Source of the DNA: Variovorax guangxiensis | GTDB lineage: Bacteria; Pseudomonadota; Gammaproteobacteria; Burkholderiales; Burkholderiaceae_C | DNA: 64,000 nucleotides | Assembly: GCF_003952165.1 (NCBI RefSeq) | Contig: NZ_RXFT01000001.1 | Location: 744,001 to 808,000, forward strand | Direction: 5' to 3' | Part shown: one piece after another, positions 37,433 through 46,013 of the stretch | Layout of the letters: every line of letters begins with the position of its first letter | How positions within the stretch are numbered: the stretch's first letter is position 1 | Program-made: the position numbers and the translations under genes | The notes under the pieces: model-generated | Told to the model about the DNA's origin: nothing | Database searches by the model: none | Seen by the model: only the letters and a program-made list of their open reading frames with translations

Positions 37433-38893
37433 ATGCACCTGATCGATCCTGCCCGCCACACGCGCCGCGCCTTCCTGCGCCGCTCGGGCCAACTCGCGAT
37501 GACCGGCACCGCGCTGCCGTTCGCGCTCAACCTCGCCGCCATGGGCGAGGCCGCCGCCCAGGCCGCGCCGGGCGACGACTACAAGGCGCTGGTCTGCGTC
37601 TTCCTCTTCGGCGGCAACGACTACGCCAACACGCTCGTCAACTACGACACGGACAGCTACGCCAAGTACAGCGCCATCCGTGGCGCCATCGCGCTGCCTT
37701 CCGACGCGGCGCTCGCGGCCACCGAACTCAAGCCCGCCGTCTCGCTCGCCAACGGCCGCAAGTACGCGCTGAACCCGGCAATGACCAGGCTCACCACGCT
37801 GTTCGACGAAGGCAAGATGGCCGTGCAGCTCAACGTAGGCCCGCTCGTCAAGCCGCTCACGCGCGCACAGTTCAACGGCACGAACCGCAGGGACTTCCCG
37901 ATCCCGCCCAAGCTGTTCTCGCACAACGACCAGCAGTCGATCTGGCAGTCGTCGTCGCCCGAGGGCTCGACCATCGGCTGGGGCGGCAACCTCGGCGACC
38001 TGATGCTGAGCGGGCAGCGCAACGCATCGCTGTTCACCTGCATCTCGGTGGCGGGCAACGCGGTTTTCCTCTCGGGCGACGAGGCGCTGCAGTACCAGGT
38101 CGGCACGGGCGGTGCGGTGCGCATCAACAGCGTGAGCCCGGCCACCGGCAGCGTCTACGGCTCGTCGGCCGTCAAGGCGGCCATGCAGCAGCTGGCGCAG
38201 CAGGGGCGCAGCCACACGCTGGAGAACGAATACAACAAGGTCACGCTGCGCGCCGTCGAGGCCGAAGGCAAGATCACCGCCGCCATTCAGGCCAACGACC
38301 TGAACGGCAACTTCCCGACCGGCAACAATCTGGCAGACCAGTTCAAGATGGTGGCGCGCCTGATCCGTGGGCGCACCTCGCTGGGCGTGAAACGCCAGGT
38401 GTTCTTCGTCTCCATGGGTGGCTACGACCTGCACGACGACCTCGACACCAAACAGGGGCCGTTGATGCAGCGTCTGTCCGAGGCCATGACCGCCTTCCAG
38501 CGGCAGATGGAAACTCTCGGCGTCTCCGACAAGGTGACCGCCTTCACCGCCTCCGACTTCGGCCGCACGCTCTCGAGCAACGGCAACGGTTCCGACCACG
38601 GCTGGGGCAGCCATCACTTCGTGGTGGGCGGCGCGGTGAAAGGCAAGGCCTTCTACGGCACGCCGCCGCCGGTGAGCGTGGGCAACACATCGGCCGACGA
38701 CGACCAGTGGCACGTCGGCCAGGGCCGGCTGCTGCCCACCACTTCGGTCGACCAGTACGCGGCGACGCTGGCCAAGTGGTTCGGCGTGCCTGATCAAGGC
38801 CTCAACGGCATCCTGCCGAACCTGAAGAATTTCAACAACATCACCGCGCCGAGCGGCATCAGCTACCCGCGCGACATGGGGTTCATGACATGA
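37433..38893 (+). CDS. DUF1501 domain-containing protein, Tat-exported
   Basis: 486 residues. Twin-arginine signal (HTRRAFLRRSGQLAM, then a hydrophobic stretch to about 43). The mature part has the DUF1501 pattern (LVCVFLFGGNDYANTLVNYD near 60, FFVSMGGYDLHDDL, VTAFTASDFGRTLSSNGNGSDHGWGSHHFVVGG), related to the alkaline phosphatase/sulfatase fold. Enzymatic role unknown. It lies 28 bp after the DUF1800 partner gene and overlaps the next small gene by 4 bp. Confidence 0.9.
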   Translation: MHLIDPARHTRRAFLRRSGQLAMTGTALPFALNLAAMGEAAAQAAPGDDYKALVCVFLFGGNDYANTLVNYDTDSYAKYSAIRGAIALPSDAALAATELKPAVSLANGRKYALNPAMTRLTTLFDEGKMAVQLNVGPLVKPLTRAQFNGTNRRDFPIPPKLFSHNDQQSIWQSSSPEGSTIGWGGNLGDLMLSGQRNASLFTCISVAGNAVFLSGDEALQYQVGTGGAVRINSVSPATGSVYGSSAVKAAMQQLAQQGRSHTLENEYNKVTLRAVEAEGKITAAIQANDLNGNFPTGNNLADQFKMVARLIRGRTSLGVKRQVFFVSMGGYDLHDDLDTKQGPLMQRLSEAMTAFQRQMETLGVSDKVTAFTASDFGRTLSSNGNGSDHGWGSHHFVVGGAVKGKAFYGTPPPVSVGNTSADDDQWHVGQGRLLPTTSVDQYAATLAKWFGVPDQGLNGILPNLKNFNNITAPSGISYPRDMGFMT

Positions 38894-39297
38894 ACACAGC
38901 AATGAGCAGCATGGCCAGCATGAGCGCCATCGGCGGCCTCAACGGCATGGAGGGCGGCGCCAGCGTCAACTTCAGCGCCGACCCGCCTGAGCAGGCACAC
39001 GCCCCCGCGCGCAACAAGTGCGTGACCCATGTGCGGCCCTTCACCAGCGTCGATGCCGCCGTCGCGGCGGTGGAGTCGCTGGACCGCGATCTCAAGAAGT
39101 TCGAGCTCGCGGTGGCCGACAGCCTGCAGGACTACCTCGGCGTGCAGATGGCGCAGATCACCGACTGCGCATTGGCGCGCGGCTGGGAGCCGGTCAGCTT
39201 CATGCAGCGCGACGGCTTCCGCGTGTATCGCTACGAAGCCATGCGCAGCCCCCGCAAGAGCAAGAAAGGTGCAGCGGGGAAGACCGATCGCGCCTAG
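38890..39297 (+). CDS. Small hypothetical protein, third gene of the DUF1800/DUF1501 unit
   Basis: 135 residues, not recognised. A low-complexity Met/Ser/Gly-rich start of about 30 residues precedes a helical, charged part (SVDAAVAAVESLDRDLKKFELAVADSLQDYLGVQMAQI) and a short strand region (GFRVYRYEAM) with a basic tail. The start overlaps the DUF1501 stop by 4 bp (ATGA), and the stop overlaps the stop of the convergent receiver gene by 4 bp. No signal peptide, so it probably stays in the cytoplasm. Confidence 0.68.
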   Translation: MNTAMSSMASMSAIGGLNGMEGGASVNFSADPPEQAHAPARNKCVTHVRPFTSVDAAVAAVESLDRDLKKFELAVADSLQDYLGVQMAQITDCALARGWEPVSFMQRDGFRVYRYEAMRSPRKSKKGAAGKTDRA

Positions 39298-39653
39298 CCA
39301 GCCGATGCCAGGATTTGCCCCAGCTTCTCGATGTCGACCGGCTTCTGCAGGTGATGGTCGAAGAGCCCCTCGGCCGAGCGGCCGCCCGCGTCCTGCGCGG
39401 AGAAGCCCGAGATGGCGACCAGCAGCTTCGGCGTGCCTTCGCCGGTGCTCTCGCGCAGCCGCCGCGCCACCTCGGCGCCGGGCAGGTCGGGCAGGCTGAG
39501 GTCGATCAGCGCCGCGTCGAAGCTCCCGGCGGCGGCCGCGTCCAGCGCCTGGCGTGCCGTGTAGGTGCATTGCGCGGTGTGGTCGTGCAGGCTCAGCAGC
39601 TCCTGCAGCAGGTCGGCCGAGGCCTGGTTGTCGTCGACGATCAGCACGTTCAC
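39294..39653 (-). CDS. Single-domain response regulator (receiver only)
   Basis: 119 residues forming only a receiver domain: MNVLIVDDNQASADLLQELL, phosphoacceptor Asp in AALIDLSLPDLPG, and the conserved Lys in HHLQKPV. No output domain, so it should act by protein-protein contact or as a phosphate shuttle. It is the last of five overlapping minus-strand genes and overlaps the preceding hybrid kinase gene by 4 bp. Confidence 0.9.
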   Translation of the reverse strand: MNVLIVDDNQASADLLQELLSLHDHTAQCTYTARQALDAAAAGSFDAALIDLSLPDLPGAEVARRLRESTGEGTPKLLVAISGFSAQDAGGRSAEGLFDHHLQKPVDIEKLGQILASAG

Positions 39654-40897
39654 TGGGGGTTCTTCTTTCCGTCAGGTTGGGCGTCAGATTGATTGGGAAG
39701 TATGGCGGGCGCCTGCAGCGGCAGCTCGACCGTGAAACGCGACCCTTCGCCCGGCGCGCTTTCCACGCCGATGCGCCCGCCGTGCAGGTCCACGATCTTG
39801 CGGGTGATGAAGAGCCCGAGGCCCAGTCCGGCCGCGTGCTTGCGGCTGTCGTCGGTGCGCTCGAACTGCTCGAAGATGCGGGCCTGGTCCTCGGGCGCGA
39901 TGCCGATGCCCTGGTCGCGCACGCTCACCTGGGCCGTGTTGCCCAGCTGCTGAACGACCATCTCGACCGGCTTGCCGCCGCCGTAGCGCAGCGCGTTGGT
40001 CAGCAGGTTGGTCAGCACCTGCTCGATGCGGAACTCGTCCCATGCGCCGCGCAGTTCGGCCGGCGCCGAGAGCGTGATGGCCGCGCCCGCGGCTTCGGCC
40101 TGCTGGCGCAGGTTTTCCACCACCGCGTGCGCGAGCGCCGCCAGATCGGTCGGCTGGGGCTTGATGGACAGCGCGTCGCGCCGCATGCGCGTGACGTCGA
40201 GCATGTCGTCGATCAGCCGCACCATGTTGCGGATCTGCCGCTGGTCGCGCTCGATCATCGCGGGCAGGCGCTCGGGCGAGAAGCTGGCGAGATTGCCCTT
40301 CGCCAGATGCAGCCGCCGCAGCTGCGCCTCGAGGTAGAGGGTGTTCAGCGGCGTGCGCAGCTCGTGCGACACCATCGACATGAAATCGTCGCGCATGCGC
40401 ACCGCGCGCTCCAGGTCGTGCTGCGTCTGCTGCAACTGCTGCACCAGTTCTTCCTGCTTTTTGTGGGCGGCAGCGAGCGAATCCATTTCGTGGCGCAGCG
40501 CCTTGCGGTGCTGGTAGAGGTCGACGAACACGTTCACCTTGCTGACCACCGCGTGCGGGTCCAGCGGCTTGTGCAGGAAGTCGACCGCGCCGCTCTCGTA
40601 GCCCTGGAAGGCGTAGTTCAGCTCGCGACCCGCGGCGCTCACGAAGATGATGGGGATGTGCCGCGTGCGCTCGGTGCCGCGCATCAGCTCGGCCAGCTCG
40701 AAGCCGTTCATGCCGGGCATCTGCACGTCGACGATGGCGAGCGCGAATTCGTGCTCCAGCAGCAGCGCCAGCGCGGCGTCGGCCGAACCGGCGCGGTAGG
40801 CGATGCGGCCGGGCGCGCGGATCAGCGCCTCCAGCGCCAGCAGGTTTTCGGGCAGGTCGTCCACGAGCAGCAGCTTGCTTTCGATGTCAATGTTCAT
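39650..40897 (-). CDS. Response-regulator/histidine kinase hybrid, soluble
   Basis: 415 residues, no membrane segment. N-terminal receiver domain (LLLVDDLPENLLALEALI; VDVQMPGMNGFELAELMRG; FLHKPLDPHAVVSKV), a coiled coil about 125-165, HisKA with His178 in SMVSHELRTPLNTLYLEAQL, and the HATPase domain (VLTNLLTNALRYGGG, RDQGIGIAPEDQARIFEQF, GLGLGLFITRKI). Autophosphorylation is likely controlled by phosphorylation of the N-terminal receiver. It overlaps the CheB-like gene by 11 bp and the receiver gene by 4 bp. Confidence 0.92.
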   Translation of the reverse strand: MNIDIESKLLLVDDLPENLLALEALIRAPGRIAYRAGSADAALALLLEHEFALAIVDVQMPGMNGFELAELMRGTERTRHIPIIFVSAAGRELNYAFQGYESGAVDFLHKPLDPHAVVSKVNVFVDLYQHRKALRHEMDSLAAAHKKQEELVQQLQQTQHDLERAVRMRDDFMSMVSHELRTPLNTLYLEAQLRRLHLAKGNLASFSPERLPAMIERDQRQIRNMVRLIDDMLDVTRMRRDALSIKPQPTDLAALAHAVVENLRQQAEAAGAAITLSAPAELRGAWDEFRIEQVLTNLLTNALRYGGGKPVEMVVQQLGNTAQVSVRDQGIGIAPEDQARIFEQFERTDDSRKHAAGLGLGLFITRKIVDLHGGRIGVESAPGEGSRFTVELPLQAPAILPNQSDAQPDGKKNPQ

Positions 40898-41504
40898 GGA
40901 CGGCTTCCAGTTGGAGCAGCAGGTTGCGCAGTTCGCGCAGGGGCAGCACGTAGTCGGGGATATGGCGCGCGATGGCGGCCTGGGGCATGGTGGGAGTCTG
41001 GGCTTCCCCGGGTTCCTGCACGGCGGTGAGCCCGCCGGCCAGGTGGATGCGGTGCAGGCCTTGCGCGCCGTCGTCGTTCGCGCCGGTCAGGAGGAAGCCG
41101 GCGAGGGCGGGGCCGTAGGCATCGGCGGCCGAGCCCATCAGCAGGTCGATGGACGGGCGCGAGAACAGCACCGGCGGCTCGCAGCTCAGCGAGAAGGTGC
41201 GCTCGCGCTCGATCGACAGGTGATAGCCCGGCGGCGCGAAGTACAGGCTGCCGGCCGAAACCGGCATCTTGTCGTTGGCCTCGTGCACGGGAATCGGCAG
41301 GCGCTGCGCGAAGATCTCGGCCAGGCGGCTCTCGTGCTCCTCGGGCAGGTGCAGCACCACCGCCATCGGCAGGCGCCAGACGGCCGGCAGGTCTTCGAGC
41401 AGGACGCACAGCGCGTCGATGCCGCCGGCCGAGGCGCCAAGCACCACGGCGTCCACGCGCTTGCGGATGGGGAAGCGCAGCTGGCGTTTCATCTGGCCCG
41501 TCAT
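40887..41504 (-). CDS. CheB-type methylesterase without receiver domain
   Basis: 205-residue CheB catalytic domain. The triad is visible: Ser in VLGASAGGIDAL, His in VVLHLPEEHESRLAEIF, Asp in LLTGANDDGAQGL. The N-terminal receiver of chemotaxis CheB is missing, so control must differ; the linked receiver proteins may substitute. It overlaps the CheR-like gene by 4 bp. No chemoreceptor or CheA/CheW gene is in the operon, which argues for a signalling role outside flagellar chemotaxis. Confidence 0.88.
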   Translation of the reverse strand: MTGQMKRQLRFPIRKRVDAVVLGASAGGIDALCVLLEDLPAVWRLPMAVVLHLPEEHESRLAEIFAQRLPIPVHEANDKMPVSAGSLYFAPPGYHLSIERERTFSLSCEPPVLFSRPSIDLLMGSAADAYGPALAGFLLTGANDDGAQGLHRIHLAGGLTAVQEPGEAQTPTMPQAAIARHIPDYVLPLRELRNLLLQLEAVHEH

Positions 41505-42376
41505 GCGGCTTTCTTGCGGTAGATGCGCTCGGCGCGCGCATGCGCGTCGAAGCGGTCGGCGTAGCCCGAGAAGTCGATGCTCTCCTTCGAGCCCAGTCCC
41601 AGAAAGCCGCGGTGCGACAGCGACTCGTGGAACAGGCCCAGCGCCCGGTCCTGCAGCTCGCGGTTGAAATAGATCAGCACGTTGCGGCACGACACCAGCT
41701 GCGTCTCGGCGAACACGCTGTCGGTCGCCAGGCTGTGGTCGGCGAAGATCACGTCGGCGCACAGCGAGGGGTCGAAGCGCGCGGCCTCGTAGGCGGCGGT
41801 GTAGTAGTCGGAGAACTCGCTGCGCCCGCCCGCGCGCTGGTAGTTGGTGGTGTAGCCGCGGATGGCCTCCAGCGGGAAGATGCCCTGCCTGGCCTTCTCG
41901 AGCGAAGCCGGATTGATGTCGGTGGCGTAGATCTGCGTGCGCGCGAGCAGGCCTTCCTCGCGCAGCAGGATGGCCAGCGAGAACACTTCCTCGCCCGTGC
42001 TGCAGCCCGCCACCCATACCTTGACGGAAGGGTAGGTGTGCAGGATAGGCACCACGTGCTGGCGCAGGGCCAGGAAGTACGACGGGTCGCGGAACATCTC
42101 GCTGACCGGGATCGTCAGGAACTGCAGAAGCCGGCCGAAGAGGGCCGCATCGCGCAGCACCCGCTCCTGCAGCGCCGAGATGCTCGGCAGCCCGAGCTGG
42201 TCGAGCGCGTGCAGCACGCGGCGCTTCTGCGAGGCCACCGTGTAGTTGCGGAAGTCGTAGCTGTACTTGAGGTAGATCGCCTCCATCAGCAGCCGCAGCT
42301 CGATCTCGGTGTCGCTCAGCGGCGGCAGCGGCGCCGCGCCGTTGCCGCTCTTCGGATTGCGCGGGCTCGTGGTCAC
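41501..42376 (-). CDS. CheR-type protein-glutamate methyltransferase
   Basis: 291 residues. A short helical N-terminal domain (EAIYLKYSYDFRNYTVASQKRRVLHAL) precedes the SAM-dependent fold: RLLQFLTIPVSEMFRDPSYF, VWVAGCSTGEEVFSLAILL (SAM loop), IYATDINPASLEKARQGIFP and VSCRNVLIYFN. GTG 42376 overlaps the stop of the large hybrid kinase. Together with the CheB-like protein it forms a reversible methylation pair; its target in this operon may be the kinase or an unlinked receptor. Confidence 0.9.
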   Translation of the reverse strand: MTTSPRNPKSGNGAAPLPPLSDTEIELRLLMEAIYLKYSYDFRNYTVASQKRRVLHALDQLGLPSISALQERVLRDAALFGRLLQFLTIPVSEMFRDPSYFLALRQHVVPILHTYPSVKVWVAGCSTGEEVFSLAILLREEGLLARTQIYATDINPASLEKARQGIFPLEAIRGYTTNYQRAGGRSEFSDYYTAAYEAARFDPSLCADVIFADHSLATDSVFAETQLVSCRNVLIYFNRELQDRALGLFHESLSHRGFLGLGSKESIDFSGYADRFDAHARAERIYRKKAA

Positions 42377-45300
42377 AGCCGCTCCATCTTCGGCAGCCAG
42401 ACGCGCAGCAGCGAGAACAGGCGCTCCAGGTCCACCGGCTTGGCGAGGTAGTCGTTGGCGCCGGCGGCCAGGCATTGCTCGCGGTCGTCCTTGGTGGCCT
42501 TGGCGGTGATGGCGATCACCGGCATATGGGCGAAGCGCGGGTCGCCGCGCAGGCGCCGTGTGGCTTCCAGGCCATCCATCTCCGGCATCATCACGTCCAT
42601 CAGCACCAGGTCGATCTCGCTGACCTGGTCGAGCTTTTCGAGCGCCTCGCGGCCGTTGCGGCCGATCTCGACGATGGCGCCGCGCTGCTCCAGCGCACTG
42701 GTCAGCGCGAAGATGTTGCGCACGTCGTCGTCCACCAGCAGGAGGGTGCGGCCCTCGAAGATGCGGTCGCGCCCGCGTGCCGTCTTCAGCATGCCCTGGC
42801 GCTCGCTCGAAAGCTCGGCCTCCACCTTGTGCAGGAAGAGCGTCACCTCGTCGAGCAGGCGTTCCGGCGAGCGGGCGCCCTTGATGATGATCGAGCGCGA
42901 GTAGCGCTGCAGCTCGGTCTCTTCGTCGCGCGTGAGGTTGCGCCCGGTGTAGACGATGACGGGCGGGAACGACACGATCTCCTCCGCCGCCATGGCCTTG
43001 AGCAGCTCGCTGCCCTGCATGTCGGGCAGCTTCAGGTCGGTGATCATGCAGTCGAACACGCGGGTGCGCAGCAGCTCCAGCGCCTCCTCGCCGGAGCCGA
43101 CGGCGACGATCTCGATGTCGTCGTCGCCGATCAGCCTGATGACGCTCTCGCGCTGGAGTTCGTCGTCTTCCACCAGCAGCACGACCTTGACCTTCTGCGT
43201 GAGCTTCTCTTCCAGCCTCCCGAACACCTTCATCAGCTCGTCGCGGGTGGCCGGTTTCAGCGCATAGCCGACGGCGCCCATCTGCAGCGCCGCGCCCTGC
43301 GCGCTTTCGGCGGCCGAGACCACGTGGATCGGGATGTGCCGGGTGTGCGGCGAATCCTTCAGCCGCTGCAGCAGGTCGAGGCCGGTGCTATCGGGCAGGC
43401 GCATGTCCAGCAGGATCGCGTCGGGCAGGAACTGCGAGGCCAGCTCGAAACCGTCGGCCGCGCCATGCGCCACCAGGCAGCGGTAGCCCAGCTCGTGCGC
43501 CAGGTCGTAGAGGATGTGCGCGAACTGCGGCTCGTCCTCGATCACCAGCACGCGGCGCACCTGGTCGCGCGGCAGGCTGCGGTCGTCGGCGAACTGCGGC
43601 GCAGGCACCGGCGCGGGAGGGTTGGGCGCCAGCGTGGGCTGCGCGTGGGCGGCAGGCGAGTGCGCGGAGCGGGGCGTGTAGACGGCCGGCGGCTTCTGCT
43701 GCTGCTGGTAGTCCGGCGAAGCCTGCGGCGCCCTGGCCGGCAGTTCGAGCACGAAGGTGCTGCCCTGGCCCGGCGTGCTGTCGACGGTGAGCGTGCCGCC
43801 CAGCAGCTGCGTGAGGTCGCGCGAGATCGACAGGCCCAGCCCGGTCCCGCCGTAGCGCCGGCTGGTGGTGCCGTCGGCCTGGCGGAACGCTTCGAAGATC
43901 AGCTCGTGCTGCTGCGGATCGATGCCGATGCCCGAGTCGGACACCGCGAAGGCCGCGCCGCCGCCCGCCGCCGGCGAGATCACCAGCTTCACCTCGCCGC
44001 TGTCGGTGAACTTGATCGCGTTCGACAGCAGGTTCTTCAGGATCTGCTCCACCCGCTGCCGGTCGGTGAGCAGCGAGACCGGTGCATCGGGCCGCAGTTC
44101 GAGCCTGAATTTCAGGTTCTTCTGCATGGCCAGCGGGCCGAAGGTGCTCTCCAGGCTGTGGGCCAGCCGGGCCAGGGGCACGTCCTCGGTCACCACCTCG
44201 AGCTTGCCGGCCTCGACCTTCGCGATGTCGAGGATGTCGTTGATCAGCACCAGCAGGTCGTTGCCCGACGAATAGATGGACTCCGCGAACTTCACCTGCT
44301 CGCTGGTCAGGTTGCCCTGCGGGTTGTCGCCCAGCAGCTTGGCGAGGATGAGCGCGCTGTTGAGCGGCGTGCGCAGCTCGTGGGACATGTTGGCGAGGAA
44401 TTCCGACTTGTAGCGGCTGGCGCGCTGCAGTTCGTCGGCGCGGTCTTCCAGGTCGCGCTGCACGCGGCGCAGCGCGGTGTTGCGCTGGTCGAGCGCCTCG
44501 GTGCGCTCCGAAAGCTGGCTGTTGGTCTGCTCCAGCTCGGCCTGCTGGTTCTCCAGCATGGCCTGCGAGGCGCGCAGCGCGCGCGACTGTTCTTCCAGTT
44601 CCTCGTTGGCGGTGCGCAGCTCTTCCTGCTGCACCTGCAACTCCTCGTTGAGCTGCTGGGTCTCGGCCAGCACCTCCTGCAACTGCTCGCGGTAGCGCGC
44701 CGCCGCCAGCGAGGTGCCGATGTCGTCGGACACCATCTCGACCAGCTGGCTGCCGCGCTCGTCCAGCGCGCCAGGCAGTCCGAGCTCGACCACGCCGTTG
44801 ACCATGCCGCTGCTGGCCACCGGCACCAGCAGCACCGCCTTCGGCGCCATCTCGCCCAGGCCGGAGTTGACTCTCAGGTATTCGGCGTCGATCGGGTCGA
44901 TCAGCATGCGCCGGTTCTCGGCGGCGGCTTGGCCGACCAGGCTTTCTGTGGGTGAGAAGACCTGCGGCATGGCCTCCGCGGCGCTCGAGAAACCGTAGCT
45001 CGCCGCCCGGCGCAGCGGGCCGTGGCGCTCGCGCACGTAGATGGCGCCCACCGAGGCGCCCAGGTGGCGCGAGAAGAAGGACAGGATCTTGCGGCCCATG
45101 TCCGGCGCGCTGAGCTCGCCCACCAGGTCGCCCACCAGTTCGGTCTGCGCGCCGCGCAGCCAGGCCTCGTGCGCCAGCCGGTCGTTATGGCCCGCCTGTT
45201 CCTGCAGCACCACGTCGTAGCTGTCGGACAGCCGCACCAGCTGCCTGCGTCCGAAGTAGGCCACCAGCCCCGTGAAGCCCAGCGTGAACAGCAGGAACAG

Positions 45301-45870
45301 GCCGACCACCCACCAGGCGGTGCGGTTTGCCTCGTTGTTGCGCTGGAAGCGCAGGGCCTGCTCGGTTTCCATGAACGCGGTGAACTCGGCGCGCATGCTG
45401 TCGGTCAGCCGCTTGCCCCGGCCCAGGCGCACCTGCATCTGGGTGTCCTGGCCGTTGCGGTGCGCCGAGATCAGGTCGGAGGCGTAGTCGTTCCAGCTGG
45501 CCTGGATGGCTGCGATGCGGTCGACGCGCTCCACCTGCTGGCGGTTGTCCGCCACGAGCTCGCGAAGCATCGCCGTATCGGCCTTCACGCGGGGCAGGGC
45601 GTTCTGGTAGGGCTCCAGGAAGCTCTCGTCGTTGGTGATCAGGAAGCCGCGCATGCCGGTTTCCATGTCGATGCTCTGGCGCTGAAGTTCGCTGGCGGCG
45701 CGGGTGACGCGGTCGGTGTGCTCGACCCAGCCGATGGTCGACAGCAGGAACAGGATCAGCCCGACGAACACCACGGCGCCGAATACACCGCCGATCACGG
45801 GGAGCTTGATGTTGCGGCTCAGCAGTCGCTCGAAATCGTCGGGGTCGATCGCGGTGGGGGTTTTCGTCAT
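42373..45870 (-). CDS. Large hybrid histidine kinase (CHASE3-GAF-HisKA-HATPase-3xREC)
   Basis: 1165 residues. TM1 about 24-48; CHASE3 sensor (MRGFLITNDESFLEPYQNALPRVKAD) about 50-195; TM2 about 198-220; GAF about 265-410; a long Gln/Glu-rich coiled coil about 410-480; HisKA with His497 (LANMSHELRTPLNSALIL); HATPase (LKNLLSNAIKFTD, GGTGLGLSIS); a Pro/Gln linker; then three receivers starting near 772, 893 and 1042, each with an acidic pair and Asp (LLDMRLPDS, ITDLKLPDM, LMDVMMPEMDG). A phosphorelay hub and first gene of the five-gene operon. ATG 45870 is chosen; the upstream frame lies in the divergent promoter region. Confidence 0.93.
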   Translation of the reverse strand: MTKTPTAIDPDDFERLLSRNIKLPVIGGVFGAVVFVGLILFLLSTIGWVEHTDRVTRAASELQRQSIDMETGMRGFLITNDESFLEPYQNALPRVKADTAMLRELVADNRQQVERVDRIAAIQASWNDYASDLISAHRNGQDTQMQVRLGRGKRLTDSMRAEFTAFMETEQALRFQRNNEANRTAWWVVGLFLLFTLGFTGLVAYFGRRQLVRLSDSYDVVLQEQAGHNDRLAHEAWLRGAQTELVGDLVGELSAPDMGRKILSFFSRHLGASVGAIYVRERHGPLRRAASYGFSSAAEAMPQVFSPTESLVGQAAAENRRMLIDPIDAEYLRVNSGLGEMAPKAVLLVPVASSGMVNGVVELGLPGALDERGSQLVEMVSDDIGTSLAAARYREQLQEVLAETQQLNEELQVQQEELRTANEELEEQSRALRASQAMLENQQAELEQTNSQLSERTEALDQRNTALRRVQRDLEDRADELQRASRYKSEFLANMSHELRTPLNSALILAKLLGDNPQGNLTSEQVKFAESIYSSGNDLLVLINDILDIAKVEAGKLEVVTEDVPLARLAHSLESTFGPLAMQKNLKFRLELRPDAPVSLLTDRQRVEQILKNLLSNAIKFTDSGEVKLVISPAAGGGAAFAVSDSGIGIDPQQHELIFEAFRQADGTTSRRYGGTGLGLSISRDLTQLLGGTLTVDSTPGQGSTFVLELPARAPQASPDYQQQQKPPAVYTPRSAHSPAAHAQPTLAPNPPAPVPAPQFADDRSLPRDQVRRVLVIEDEPQFAHILYDLAHELGYRCLVAHGAADGFELASQFLPDAILLDMRLPDSTGLDLLQRLKDSPHTRHIPIHVVSAAESAQGAALQMGAVGYALKPATRDELMKVFGRLEEKLTQKVKVVLLVEDDELQRESVIRLIGDDDIEIVAVGSGEEALELLRTRVFDCMITDLKLPDMQGSELLKAMAAEEIVSFPPVIVYTGRNLTRDEETELQRYSRSIIIKGARSPERLLDEVTLFLHKVEAELSSERQGMLKTARGRDRIFEGRTLLLVDDDVRNIFALTSALEQRGAIVEIGRNGREALEKLDQVSEIDLVLMDVMMPEMDGLEATRRLRGDPRFAHMPVIAITAKATKDDREQCLAAGANDYLAKPVDLERLFSLLRVWLPKMERL

Positions 45871-45983
45871 CGGTGCTATTTGTAAGCAAAACTTGTGAAG
45901 TCTGGCCGATAAAAGCGCATGACCCTGTCGGAAAACATCCCGACAGGGCACCAAGGCAGGGCGTGCAGGGTGGAGTGCCTCGT

Positions 45984-46003
45984 TATACTGTTATTTCATA
46001 CAG
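45984..46003 (+). promoter_or_regulatory. LexA (SOS) box overlapping a -10 element
   Basis: CTGT-N8-ACAG (CTGTTATTTCATACAG, 45988-46003) is a full match to the proteobacterial LexA box, extended by TA on each side (TACTGT / ACAGTA). It overlaps TATACT (45984-45989), a good -10 box, and ends 10 bases before the helicase start codon at 46014. The position is that of a classic repressor site, so SOS induction of the helicase is predicted. Confidence 0.8.
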
Positions 46004-46013
46004 TAAACGCCAG

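Noticed and set aside
39294..42376. Flagellar chemotaxis operon
   Set aside because: CheB lacks its receiver and no cheA, cheW or chemoreceptor gene is present, so standard chemotaxis is unlikely.
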